Assembly: GCA_013397455.1 (NCBI GenBank) | Contig: VYZB01000124.1 | Coordinates: 158,333-222,332, forward strand | From: Crotophaga sulcirostris | Lineage: Eukaryota; Chordata; Aves; Cuculiformes; Crotophagidae | Length of the DNA: 64,000 nt | Direction of reading: 5' to 3' | Shown: positions 38,601 to 49,145 of the stretch, piece after piece | How the letters are laid out: every line of letters begins with the position of its first letter | Position numbering within the stretch: the first letter of the stretch is position 1 | Translations under genes and position numbers: made by a program | Notes under the pieces: generated by a model | What the model saw: only the letters and a program-made list of their open reading frames with translations | The model's database searches: none | What the model was told of the DNA's origin: nothing

Positions 38601-41600
38601 TGTCAGGAGAGAATATTTAATTAATTCTATATGCAGTTCCTCACAGAACGCATTGCTTGTTTCAGTTCCCATCTATGTGCTGATCAGGCAAAAGCTTTTG
38701 AATTAGAGCACAGCATTTCTCTCCATCTCATTCATTCTTTTCTATCCTAACAGCATTTTGAATGTCTACCGAGTGGCCAATAGCTTCCACGCACGCCACT
38801 CTGCGCTGTCAAGAACCTACATTTATCGGCTGCTGATGGGCTGCACTCATTATTCTCAAATACCGGTGTTCGAAAGGGATCTCTGCTGGGCTCCTGCAGG
38901 AGGGTAAGTGTTTTCCATTAAACCTCCCTTGAGAGCTACCTCATCAACACTCTGGAAAGGCTTGGCTTTTGAGGAAAGCAGGGAGGAGGTAATTTCTACA
39001 CATGATCTCAGATTCCCTTTCGTATTGACAAGATTTTCTTGTTAAAATCAGTGCAGCTGCACTGAGCTACATTCACAGAAACCTGAGACATACAGCTCAT
39101 TTTTAATGCCACTGTCAGTTCTACCTGTGATAAACATGCTTAGCACTGCTGAAATACTCAATGACTCCAAGCAGAGTCCGTCAACAACTTTGTGTCCCTC
39201 CCTGTGGAAGTGATGGGTGTTTCCTCAGATGACCTTACCAGTTCCTACAACAAACCCATTTGGACAGCTGGCCGACAGAGCAGGGCTCTGATGTGATGCA
39301 GACAGGCAGAAATGCATCGCACAGCAGATCTTGGGGTTTTAGGTGTGACCATAGAGGCAGTCAGGAATGAAGGCTGAGAATTCTTGTTTTATTTTTTCCC
39401 TCACCCTATTTCTGGTAGAAACTGCATAGAAATCTGCTCCCTTGTTCCCTGTCTAAGTGCTTGTATGTTTGAATAGTGAGAGCAAATGTCTCTGAGCAAC
39501 CCTACAATAACAAACCAGTGTATCCAGCTCAGTATTCACTTGTGTTCTTGGAGTAGCCAGAGTCATAACAAATCGGTGCTTGTATATGCAAGGGAAGAAA
39601 AACAAATTCAGTGCCATTAGAAAAAAAAACCTTAGGACATGATAAACAGTGGGTGAAGAAAAAATAAACAGACCCCAGAAGGTAACTTGTTATTGGCCTT
39701 TTAGTTTACGTTGTACTGAGATAAGCATACATTCAGGAAAACTGGAGTTTCCCACAACATGATAGAAAAGCAGGTTTGTAGCCAGTTATGGTAATTTCAT
39801 CACCACTATTGGGATAACAATTGTGGGTAATGGGAAAAAATGTAATCTCAATATCCTAGCAGAGGAAAGATGGTGGCATTGTTCTAACATTAAATTGCTG
39901 GTTTTCCTTTCTATGGGCTGTGGAAGGGAAAAATAAATATGAAACTGCAAAATTAGGTGTTATATGCACAATGTGCCTTAGTGTTGGGTTTTATGAAGTA
40001 GCAGTTAATTTAGTCCAGACACTGCAGTTAATTTTCTGAAATGGCAACACCACATAAAGGACAGGGTGAGTGTATGAGAAATTCTGAATGGGAGGTGTCT
40101 TACTGAAAGAGGAGGGATGCTTGGACTGCCAGTAGTGGAGGAGCTCCCAGTGTCTGTGCTGTTGAGCACATCTGGTGTGTAAAACACGTCATACACAGTA
40201 AACTTCTGTAAGTATCTGAATTGCCAAGTAGATGTCATCAGCGCTTCTCAGTGTAACCAGGATTCTCTAAGTGCTGCTAATTTTTCTTGAACACAGTGGA
40301 GAATTTTAATGATGTTGGAAAATCTCATCTCAATTTTTTTTTATTGTTTGTTCTCTGCAGAAACATTTTTGACTTCTGTTAGCGTCTGAAAAACTTAAGC
40401 CGTAGGTCACACATACTTGCTCAGGCCTTTATTAGGAGAAATTTACAAAAATAAAATATAAATAAGGATCCTATCAGCTACTATATCTGTAAATCTGTTT
40501 GAGTTCCTTTGCTTGAGACTATTTTGAACAGACCTTCATACTTAATATGAAAAAATCTGCATGATTGACATTCCAAGTTTTACCCCTGGCCCTTTCTTCT
40601 GCATCCCCACCTTGGGTTTATACTGGCTTTATCTAACAGTTTGCTCACTCCTTCCATTTCTATTACTTCCAAATTTCATCTTCTGGCTGTTGCAAATTTA
40701 AGGTTTGGAAAACCATCACACTGTGTGATATTTTCTTACCTGGCAGCATCTTTTTCAGTTTATAAGATCCAGATACTGCAACGGATTTGGTTCTCTCGCC
40801 CTATGCTGTAGCCAGCAATTCCAATAGTACTATTTGAATTGAACTGTTTTGAGCAGCCCAGCAGGATAAAGGTTTGTGTAAAAGCCTGTGCCTGCCAACC
40901 CTTCATCTAGCCTGGGGTTTTGAATACCTTCAGACCTCAGGTCACTTGGCATTGTGGTTTGTGGTTTGGGTCTTTACAAGAGGAACTCTTCAATGTTAAA
41001 TCTGTGTGCCAGGTTTAAGCCTCTCATCATTTAATTGGACTTTGACCCACCTAACATATTTGGTCCCGCCTGATGCTCCTTTCCTTTTGCACTGTGTGTT
41101 TAATTTCAGCTCCCTGAACGTGCCTGCCATGCAGGATGCAGCACAGTTCCTGCTGGGAACCCATGACTTCAGCACCTTTCGCTCACTTAACTCTGAAACA
41201 CACTTACGGTCTCCAGTCAGAACCATCCTCCAGGTGGACATCCGACCCTGTCCTGGCTTCCTGTCCCACCACTATGAACACAGGTGAGAGCCAAGATACT
41301 CAGCTGAGGAGCTGCTCAGAGCAGCCCATGCTTGCTTTGTCCAAAGAGCTGCTTTCCAGCACTGCTTTTGGACTGAACTCCTGTTGTTGCTGTGCATTGC
41401 CGTCACAGTCCTGCGAGGGTGTCAGCAGGGTTCTGCCTGGTGACAGTTTGGAAAGGACATTTCTTTCCCTCTCCTCCCCAGTGTCCTCAGGGAGAAAGAT
41501 GAGCAGGACTGAGGGCAGCAAAACTGGTCCAGTTTGTGCCTTAAAAGGCAGGATGTTATAAACTGGTGTATGGAATCTGGCACAGAGCAAGTCCTATGAG

Positions 41601-44600
41601 GTGCTTCCAGCATTTATGCTCATTTTGGTTGCTAAAGACCAGCTCTTCCAGGGAATGGGATTTGTTTTTTACCCCACTGTGTCCTGGCTTTGCCTAAAGG
41701 CTGCAAATAGAAGGAAAAACCCACGCAACACCTAGGTCACTGCTGTAGCTGTGCAAATCAGCTCAGTTCACACCAGTAACTCCTACTGTCTTCCCAGGGG
41801 ATGGTGATGAAGGGAAGTCCAATATTTCTCAGTCATTGCATAAACAAAAGTTTGTTGAGTGTCAGGTTCTTTCAGGACCAGGTCTTGCAAGTATTGAAAT
41901 TCAGTGGCTGAATATATTCTCCCTTTAGCAGAAATAGAAGGTTTTTCCCAGAAAGGTTTTTCCCAGAAAGGTCATGGGTATTTATCATCAGAAAGTGGCT
42001 TTTGCTTTCATGCTGGCCTCTTTCATAGATCCATGGCTCTTCCAGCTTGAAAGCAAATCTTGCTGTTGTCGTGTCTCCAAACCATGTTTTCCTGCTTTCT
42101 GACTAGGAGGAAAACCTTTTCTCCATAGTTTTCCCCAGCAACCCTCCGTGGGGTTTGAAAGCCTGCTGAGCTGTCTGTAACAGTAAGTGCCATGCTCTGA
42201 GTCTGTTGGAGCCTCACTGCAGTTTGCAAACAGTCCACTGTTTCTTTCCCTGTTTCATAGAAGGGTGTGTTTCACCAGCAGTAGTGTAAGATAAAAACTA
42301 AAAGGGAGCTGCAAAACCAGAGACCTGTACACTCTGAGTAACCCTGGTCCTTTAGTTCCTCCCAGCTTTTCCTATTCCTGATTTTCCTGCTCGGCGCTGT
42401 TTTCAAGAAAGTTGTGGGCTTTGGGTCTTTGTTACAGGCCAGGTGTTGCTGGGGTTTTTTTGTTTGTTCAGGTTTTTTTGATTACAGTGTCCTAATTACT
42501 TTTAATCTGCAAAACTCTCCCTGTGGGAACAGTTGCAGTCACAGAGCTCAGAGTTTGTTTGCCCATTTTGCAAATAAGACAGCAAATATACCTGAAGCAC
42601 GTGTGTGTCTCTACACTGCAGTAGCAGAATGAGCTGTTCCTGCAGTGAATAGCAGGAAAAGCTCTTAAATAGACTTTTTTTCTTCTTTTTTTTTTAGCCT
42701 GATGTAAGGAGGTTTGTTTTCTGTTTTGATTCTGGAGGAATCTGTAGAATGATAAACCATGGCCTCTTAGTCAAATAATGCAGCTTTTCTTCCTTGTTCT
42801 TTCCTTCCTTTCTGAACTTTTACCAATCTTCTGAATTGACCACTTGTCTGTTTAAAAGGCTGACTGTTAAAATGATTCCTTCCATCAAACTCAGTTGCTC
42901 AGCAACAGTGGAAGTGGAGTTCGTGTCCCATCGTACCAAATACCTTTGAATACTAAGGATGTGTTTGGAGACTTCTCCCCATCAATTATGCCCAGGGAGC
43001 GATTGCTCTGTCACCCACTTTCTGGCTGAATATGTATTATTCATTGCAAGGTGCTGGCTTCTGCTGCCAAGCAGGAAAAGACAGCTGGATTTTTTGCTGG
43101 CAAGCAAAATTATCTGAGAGATTGACAAGGAAAACAAAGTTTCCCCTCTTAAAGAAAGATATTTTGCTCTCTTTCAAAGTTTACAAGGTATTTTTCCTAA
43201 ATGTTCTGACCCACCTTTTGTAGCTTAATGTATCTTGTCAAGACAACCCAGACAGGAGAATCCTGGCTAACGTAGATGCAAACAATTTGATAAGAGGAGC
43301 ATTTCCTCCTATTCAGAAAATTGCCCCTTTCCTTTGCTGAAGACCTGAGCTGAATTATCATGGAATCATAGGATGCTTCGGTTTGAGAGAGACCTCAAAG
43401 CCCAGTTCCTGCCCCATACACAAGTGATAGAAGCATTGTCATTTCCTGACATAAAGAGGAATCTGGGGGCAGGAGCCACCTCTGCCTATGCCAACATGCA
43501 CGACAGGGAGGGCTAAAAGCAGTAATTTATCTGTGAATCCTGCAAGAAGGCAGCTGGTGGCTGCTCCCCACTGTGACTGTTCCACAGTTTCTATTCTGTG
43601 TGCCCTGTGACCATATTGTCCCCTCTGCACCTTTCTCTATGGCTCCGAGAGCTGTCTCCTCTCCCAGGGAATGGGCAGCCCCTTCCCTGATGCTCAGGTG
43701 TTTCCACCAAACCCAGCCTGTCCATCTCCAGACAAATGTGTTGCAGCTGTGCTTTTCTCACAGCTGATTCCCATCTCCATAGCCCTGTTATAGCTGGTTA
43801 CTGGGCTCATTGCAAGGGAGGAGAGGAAAGGGTTTGCATGTAAATGTCTGCTCTTCTGAAGTTTGCAAGGTAAGCTTTGTCTCTTTTTGCTGAAGGAATA
43901 TTATGTAATACAAGAAACACTTATAAACTTTATTTAGATTTTATTGTTACTTTACTGTTACTTTTATCAGAGTGGCTTCTAGGATGCTTGGTAGCGTGGA
44001 AGTTTGGGGATGCAGGTCCTGAAGTGAAAACCTGCTTGGTTTTGTGCTCTGATACACGTGTGTGTATGTTTTCCTAGGTATCTAATATGCATAAAAATTT
44101 TTTTAATTTATTTGTTGGAAGGAGATGTGCATACAGGTTCTTCCCTGTAGGACTGTTCCCAAGAGCAGGTTTACATTGGGTTTTAGTGTTGCAGTAGACA
44201 CTCCTGGGTGCTGAAATTAATTCTGCAAAGCCTGTAAGGACCAAGCCAGCTCCAAATGAAATGGTAGAGTTGCTTTGCTGTTGTTTCTTCTTTTCTCCAG
44301 GAGGCATCAGGCTGTGTTCCTTGAATCGGTGGTACCTTAGCAGACTGCTAAGTTGTTTTAAGTTGTCCTTTCCCTTTTATCTGAATGGTGATGTACTTGG
44401 GTGCAAGGCAGCAGGAAGATCAAGCCCTTTCAAACTATTTACATACAGAACAGGCAGGAATTGTTTCACCCCAAAAACCTGAGCACCTGCACCTCAGTAG
44501 CAAATGGGCAATCTGCTGTTTGAAAGCTCATGATGCTGTTTCAGGTTAATTGGGGGCTGTGCAGCTGCTTGTTTGTTCTGCTTGGGTTCACCTGTGTTTT

Positions 44601-47600
44601 GTGCTTCTCTTGTGGCTAGAAGAGCCATTTGAAATGAGGTTTTAAATGCTTTTTTTTTCTGTCCCTTTCTTTAGGAGACTGGAGTTTTGGGAGTTGAAGT
44701 TCAGAGGCAGATCATTTCTTTACCGACAGGTACTGTTTGATGCTGTATTCAGTTCATGCTTTGCCTCCAAGAACCAAAGTGTTGCTACCCCAGTAACTAT
44801 TGACCAGTTTAGGGGTGTTGCACCCCTGTGTAGTGCCATCTCTGTTGTGGAGCTGGTGTTACAGCTACGTGACCCACACAGGGACCTAGCATCAGAGAAG
44901 TGAATTTCTCCATTCTTTGTTTGATCTGGTAGAACCAGAATCCTTTAAGTTTGTGTCTAAAATCAACGTCCAAAGTCACAGAACTGTGTGGGAGGATGGA
45001 AAGTTTTGTTTTCCATAGTCGTTGTCCTTGCAGTCTGAGTGGTAAAAAACCAACAGACATATGTTCTTGCTCTGCTGAATGGCACTGGGCCCAGCAAAGG
45101 CTGCCTGGAATTTTACTTTCTGGCTTTGGAGCATGAAGTAATTCTCAGCTTTGCACAAAGGAGAGGTGGGAAGACCTGATTCAGCTCTGCGGGCATGACT
45201 GTAGGATCTGTCCCTCTGCCATGCTGTGTAGTCTCCACTGGGTTTTCTTTGAAATAACTCCAGTGGGGTTCTTGCTGCTGTCATCAGGGGAGACAGCTCT
45301 CTCCACAACTTAATGGATCACCTCATTAGGAAAGAGTTGGCTGTTCTCAGTCTGCCCATCCTGGCCATGGTCACACTCTGGAGACAGAGAACAGGGAAGA
45401 GAGGGTTTGTGTTTTGGAGGAGAGAGGGGGTGTTTTGTGGGAACAGCAAGCAGCTATTTTTTATTCTGTTTTGACAAAGCAAATTTGTTTTCATTCTGTG
45501 CCAAGTAAATGCTCTGTGAGCTCTTTGACAGTGGGTGTCTGCGTACGAGCAGGGGAAGAACAGCAGTGTGATTGAGAAGGGCTTGGGCTACAGCAGGGAT
45601 TTGCTTCATCAGGTGCTCTTGTGGCAAGGAGAAAATGCTTGTAGCCCATTTAGTGTGTTAGAATGGAAATACTGCTTAGTGACACTGAGCAGGGAGAGCA
45701 GTTACCCATGCTTTGTGGCTCAGCTGAATGCCCTCTCTGGGTCCTGTTTGCAGCAGCTGCCTCACAGCGAGCTGGCAGGCTGTTGTGAGGCAGGAACTGG
45801 CTCTGCACTCTCCTAACTGAGCATCTGCTTCTGCCCTCTGTCATAAAGAGGAGACTAGGCTAGGTGGACCTCATATCTCACCTTATATAGCTGCTGTGAT
45901 AAGTATTGATGTCTAGATGTTTTTCTTAGAGAAAAGAGCCCCAGAAAGTGGATGTATTTTTGCTGAATAGCGTGCAGAAAGGGGAGAGACACCAAGCACG
46001 TGGCTATTTCAGATGTGCACAATTAGTCTGCATTTATTCCCCAACTCCAAGTGTGGAGACATCAAAGTTACGTTACAGCATACAACGACCTCTAGTGATG
46101 GATGGGTAAAATAACACACGTGAAAGAACTCTGCTGCTTCTCTCTGCCCTAACTGCAGGCTCCTGGCACTGCACAGTGCAGTTTTAAGACCAGAGCACAT
46201 AGGGAGTCAGTGCTTGCCTTGGGATAAATGGATCTTGGCTTCTTGGACCTTTCTCCTTAACAGTGATAAACATGATCAGATTGCTTATTGGACTTTGGTT
46301 TATTCTTGGGTAAACTTTAACAGATCAGAAACAGTGCTTCGTTACAGCACTGCATTTCAGGTTTTGGAGAGCTTGGTATGCTTTGAAAGGAATAGGTAGG
46401 CTGAATGCCCGTGGGGAGCAGGTCATTGCTTGCAAACTGGTCCCTGGATAAAGGGCTATAGGAGAGCCTTGGTGAGGGTGCTTCCACAAGTTGGGGGGCT
46501 CTTGCTTGTCAGTTCTTCTTTGACAGCAGCTTCCTGAGGCTGCCTTGCCATAAGGGTGACTGTGCCAGAAAGATCAGTGGTCAGTGCTCTGCGTTCAGGT
46601 GCCTTCAGCTTGTGAAAGGGGTGGAGAGCGATGCAGCCATCACACAGGGAGGTAACAGGTAGCCAGGGAACGTTTGGTGTGCAGATGGTGTTGGCAGATC
46701 CAAGCCTTGGTCCTCCTGGGGCAGCAAATCTAGGGATCTGGAGGGAAAGGGTGGGTTTTAGTCAAGGTGATGCTGAGGTGGGAGGGGTGTTTGTGCAGGA
46801 GGTGAGCGCTGGGTGTGAAGTTTGTGTTCCCCCGCTAGGTCTGGGATGGATGAGCATGGAGAGAGGGAAGCTGTGACATGCAGAGGTGTTTGAAATGCCA
46901 GTTTGCTGCACTGGGGGATGTTGTCTGGCAGGCTGTCCTGCTCGGGTGGTTTTTTCCTCTGACTTTTTTTGGCTTCTGAGAGAGAAGCCAGCCCCTGCAT
47001 AGCCCCCACGTGGAAACAGTCTCACTTATGTGTTAAGAACCACCTGCAGGCTCAACTCTTCCAGCAAGCACATGAGCTTCCTGGCACAGAGGGCTGTATG
47101 GGTGCTACTGCTGTTTCTGAAACAGAAACTGTCCTCTCCTCAGCTTGCTTCCCACGTGTGATGAAAACAAGCCTTGCTCCAGGGCAGTGCTGTGTACCTG
47201 GAGATCAGTGTGTTACAGGTCCCTATCATTCCTTATTTATGTGTTTAGTGGTTGGGAGGGAAGACTTAAAGGAAGTGGGATAGTTTTGCTGGTTGTTTTC
47301 CCTTCCCTACCACCAGCTTTGGTCACTAGAAGATGCTGAGCCTCTGCACATTGCAAACAAACTCTTACTGCGTTCAGCTCTGGTGTCCTCAGCACAGGAA
47401 GGACATGGATCTGTTAGAGCGAGTCCAGAGGAGGCCAAGGAGATGATCTGAGGGCTGGACCACCTCCTGTGTGAGGACAGGCTGAGAGAGCTGGGGTTGT
47501 TCAGCCTGGGGAGACCTTAGAGCAGCCTCCAGTACCAAAAGGGGCTCCAGGAAAGTTGGGCAGGGGCTCTTTTGTGAGGGTATCATTCTTTCCCATGTGA

Positions 47601-49022
47601 TGGACAATGAACTCTGAGGTCTCTTGCTTGACTTGCCATCAGTAGTAACTGTAGGCCGTTACACAGCCCAGCACTGCTGACAGCATGAGTGCAGGACTCC
47701 AGGTGGGATCTCCTAATCCCTTTAATTTTTACAAGGGCAGCTCCTAAGCTGTGTTCTCTGTTTTTTTCCAGGTCAGAAGAATGGTTGGGGCTTTAGTAGC
47801 GGTTGGCCAGGGAAAGTTAACGCCTTGGCATATCAAGGAGTTACTGGAGATAAAAGATCCACGGGCTTTTCCAGCCAATTCCATGGCTCCACCATCTGGA
47901 CTCTTTCTAAAATCAGTGGAATACGATGAAGCAGGTAGGTGATTACAGAGAATGGTGTTCTTTTTGTAGGCGTCTGATACTGATGCACTGTAGGTCTGAT
48001 ACTGATGGGGGCAGTGACACCCACACCTTCTCTGTGTGACCTGTAACTCTCAGCTTTGTGCATTGGCACCCACATCACAGCAGGTGCCTGGGCTGTAGAG
48101 GTGTTTGCAGCACCTGATACAGAAAAATTGTGCTTTTTTTTTTTCCGCAGGGGATTTCTTCATCTTACAGAGCGGTAAAAGAGAAGTTGTGTTGGCAATG
48201 ACGTTGAGATCTCATATGAATGATACCTTAAATGTTCATAAATGCTTATTCTGTCCATGTATGCAGACCAGCTCTTCTGTCTTACCTTGGTGCCTACAGA
48301 TCTATTTCTGTTCACTCACTTCTTCCTTGGTATTTGAGAGGATTGGACAGACTGGAGGACAGAGACTGAATAATCATTTTGCTTATATGATGGCGCTCTT
48401 AATTTAACATCTGATCTGAAATATTTAAAATTTTTAGCTTATAAAAAAAACCCAAAAAACCAAACAAACAAAAAATCAAAACAAAACAGGGGGTGCAAAT
48501 TTGCAGAAGATGGCAAATGGATGTCCTAGAAGTTTGACATCCCTGCCTCATTACAGCAGGTATTTAAAACTGCAAGGATTAATCTGTCTCTGATTAATGA
48601 AACATGGATGCAAAGGGCTTCCCACCACACTGCAGACCTTCCCCAGGCTGCCTTGGCTCAGCCAGAGCACAGAGCTCCCATGGGTGGGCTTAGGGAAGGG
48701 GCTGCCCTGCAGCAGCAGAGCACGCTCAGGGGCTGAAGGAATGCAGAGGGGAAAGGGAAGCAGCAAAGAGCAGTGCAGGGAGCTTGGGTGCAGTGCAGAG
48801 TGATTGGCCTGCACTTGACAGAGCTGCAGCTGCTTGCTGATTCTGGCCCTCTCCAGTGATGCTTTACCTTGTGCCAGGGGAGAGGGAGCCCAGCAGGAAG
48901 TGAAGGCCCCAGATCTTAAGTGCTTTCAGGTGGTTTCAGTGTCATCTTTTTCCCTAAATGAATGTTTTCTTTTTTATTCCCCCCTCTCAGATTTGGACAC
49001 TACGATTGCCACGGGAGAATAG
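26562..49022 (+). CDS. PUSL1: PUSL1, tRNA pseudouridine synthase-like 1 (whole gene, 8 coding exons, 292 aa)
   Basis: PUSL1 belongs to the TruA family, which isomerises uridine to pseudouridine in RNA; the vertebrate protein has been linked to mitochondria. Coding exons: 26562-26620, 27845-27902, 34557-34744, 38754-38903, 41110-41283, 44675-44729, 47772-47934 and 48991-49022. All introns are GT-AG and the phases join to 879 bases including the stop, giving 292 residues against 303 in the human protein as I recall it. The TruA catalytic motif RTDTGVHA is in exon 3 with the Asp at residue 60. Other family landmarks are RYLVFFQYFGT (exon 1), GVQNYLE (exon 2), FHARHSALSRTYIYRL (exon 4), GTHDFSTF (exon 5), SFLYRQ (exon 6) joined to VRRMVGALVAVG (exon 7), and GLFLKSV. 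The N-terminus is shorter than in mammals. The start is the first ATG after the gap; an upstream in-frame ATG inside the gap cannot be excluded. The C-terminal exon is the least certain. Confidence 0.93.
26621..27844 (+). other. PUSL1: PUSL1 intron 1
   Basis: A 1.2-kb GT-AG intron that starts in CpG-rich sequence and contains a CR1 fragment at 26,866-26,981. Nothing else is recognised in it. Confidence 0.85.
26866..26981 (+). mobile_element. CR1 3' tail in PUSL1 intron 1
   Basis: CR1 3' region from 'atcctgatgcagtgggaggt' through 'ccaacccaaaccgttcca', ending in degenerate copies of the tail repeat ('tcattccatcgttctatgg'). Sense orientation relative to PUSL1. Confidence 0.9.
27845..27902 (+). 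CDS. PUSL1: PUSL1 coding exon 2
   Basis: Acceptor 'tttgctctgcag' and donor 'gtaggt' flank a 58-base exon. The first base completes the Ser codon from exon 1, then it reads GVMQTSNDQSVIGVQNYLE. GVQNYLE is strongly conserved in PUSL1. The exon is too short to be seen by frame length alone. Confidence 0.92.
27903..34556 (+). other. PUSL1: PUSL1 intron 2
   Basis: The largest PUSL1 intron, 6.65 kb, and unusually free of recognisable CR1. It has a purine-rich run at 29,319-29,352. I see no exon or RNA gene in it. Confidence 0.8.
29319..29352 (+). repeat. GAA/A-rich purine simple repeat
   Basis: A run of G and A only, built on 'gaagaag' and 'aaaaagaaaaa' units, within PUSL1 intron 2. Simple sequence with no other signal. 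Confidence 0.7.
34557..34744 (+). CDS. PUSL1: PUSL1 coding exon 3 (catalytic Asp)
   Basis: Acceptor 'gttggctttcag', donor 'gtgagt'. It begins in phase 0 with KAAQNLKPV and contains SSRTDTGVHA, the TruA-family active-site motif with the nucleophilic Asp at residue 60 of the rebuilt protein. It ends with two bases of an Arg codon after RTEPI. Confidence 0.96.
34745..38753 (+). other. PUSL1: PUSL1 intron 3
   Basis: A 4.0-kb intron with one CR1 fragment (36,452-36,706). The rest is ordinary unique sequence with no exon seen. Confidence 0.85.
36452..36706 (+). mobile_element. CR1 3' fragment in PUSL1 intron 3
   Basis: CR1 from 'gtcaggttttaagctaaaag' to 'aaatcatccatggctctatg', in the sense orientation of the host gene and 5'-truncated. 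All the standard 3' blocks are present, with moderate divergence. Confidence 0.9.
38754..38903 (+). CDS. PUSL1: PUSL1 coding exon 4
   Basis: Acceptor 'tctatcctaacag', donor 'gtaagt'. The first base completes Arg, then ILNVYRVANSFHARHSALS and TYIYRLLMGC follow. The FHAR...TYxYR pair is the conserved TruA segment around the active-site cleft. It ends with two bases of a Gly codon. Confidence 0.95.
38904..41109 (+). other. PUSL1: PUSL1 intron 4
   Basis: A 2.2-kb GT-AG intron with no recognisable repeat or other gene. Confidence 0.85.
41110..41283 (+). CDS. PUSL1: PUSL1 coding exon 5
   Basis: Acceptor 'gtttaatttcag', donor 'gtgaga'. It completes Gly and reads SLNVPAMQDAAQFLLGTHDF followed by STFRS and SPVRTI. 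LLGTHDFSxF is a signature of the family's C-terminal catalytic subdomain. It ends with two bases of an Arg codon. Confidence 0.95.
41941..41970 (+). repeat. 15-bp perfect tandem duplication
   Basis: The unit 'gtttttcccagaaag' occurs twice in immediate succession without a mismatch, in PUSL1 intron 5. It probably arose by recent replication slippage. Confidence 0.9.
43359..43416 (-). mobile_element. Short CR1 tail fragment
   Basis: The complement of a CR1 3' tail ('atcatggaatcataggatgc' then 'gacctcaaagccca'). Only about 58 bases remain, antisense to PUSL1. Confidence 0.7.
44675..44729 (+). CDS. PUSL1: PUSL1 coding exon 6
   Basis: Acceptor 'tccctttctttag', donor 'gtactg'. It completes Arg and reads RLEFWELKFRGRSFLYRQ. 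In the spliced product the SFLYRQ end joins VRRM of exon 7, the conserved FLYxQVRxM motif of the TruA family. The frame stays open into the intron for about 170 bases, which has no meaning for the spliced product. Confidence 0.95.
44730..47771 (+). other. PUSL1: PUSL1 intron 6
   Basis: A 3.0-kb intron with a CR1 ORF2-end fragment at 47,361-47,577. Nothing else is recognised. Confidence 0.85.
47361..47577 (+). mobile_element. CR1 fragment (ORF2 end) in PUSL1 intron 6
   Basis: Plus-strand CR1 with 'cacaggaaggacatggatct', 'gttagagcgagtccagagga' and 'gagagagctggggttgttca' blocks. It corresponds to the ORF2 C-terminus just before the 3' region and lacks the tail. A 30-base antisense CR1 piece lies nearby at about 47,686. 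Confidence 0.85.
47772..47934 (+). CDS. PUSL1: PUSL1 coding exon 7
   Basis: Acceptor with a long T tract ending 'ttttttccag', donor 'gtaggt'. It reads VRRMVGALVAVGQGKL, then LLEIKDP and PPSGLFLKSVEYDEA, and ends with one base of the next codon. VRRM and GLFLKSV are the last conserved blocks of PUSL1. A second GT four bases after the donor is a weaker alternative. Confidence 0.95.
47935..48990 (+). other. PUSL1: PUSL1 intron 7
   Basis: A 1.06-kb intron. It contains an alternative acceptor at 48,151 that would open an 84-codon alternative end (see findings), and an A/C-rich stretch at 48,437-48,488. Confidence 0.7.
48437..48488 (+). repeat. A-rich low-complexity stretch
   Basis: About 50 bases of A runs broken by C ('aaaaaaaacccaaaaaacca', 'aaacaaacaaaaaatcaaaa'). 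It could be an old poly(A) tail or simple sequence. No element body is recognised upstream. Confidence 0.6.
48991..49022 (+). CDS. PUSL1: PUSL1 coding exon 8 (terminal)
   Basis: Acceptor 'ttccccccctctcag'. It completes Asp and reads LDTTIATGE then TAG. The C-terminal tail of PUSL1 is not conserved, so the assignment rests on three points: the strong acceptor, the correct phase, and an AATAAA about 100 bases after the stop. Choosing another acceptor would change only the last residues. Confidence 0.72.
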
Positions 49023-49119
49023 CAGCTCTGTGGGGTACGACCATGCCTGAAAGGACTGTTGTTGCACATATGGGATGGAGGTTTGCCAGGACTCTTTATA
49101 CAATACATGGTTATGTCTC

Positions 49120-49125
49120 AATAAA
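49120..49125 (+). terminator. PUSL1: PUSL1 polyadenylation signal
   Basis: A canonical AATAAA 98 bases after the stop codon at 49,020-49,022, followed about 15 bases later by a GT-rich stretch ('tgactgtggctg'). Transcript end expected near 49,140. Confidence 0.8.
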
Positions 49126-49145
49126 AATCATTGACTGTGGCTGAA

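Larger units (their letters stand above)
41284..44674 (+). other. PUSL1: PUSL1 intron 5
   Basis: A 3.4-kb intron. It contains a short CR1 tail at 43,359 and a perfect 15-base tandem duplication at 41,941-41,970. No exon is seen. Confidence 0.85.

Noticed and set aside
44646..44903. Frame continuing past the PUSL1 exon 6 donor
   Set aside because: Conservation stops exactly at the CAG/gtactg donor and resumes at exon 7; the continuation is intron.
49020..49144. Alternative reading of PUSL1 exon 8 giving RFGHYDCHG, slightly like the human C-terminus
   Set aside because: It needs a weaker donor four bases downstream in exon 7, and its stop lies after the AATAAA at 49,120, so the main reading is preferred.
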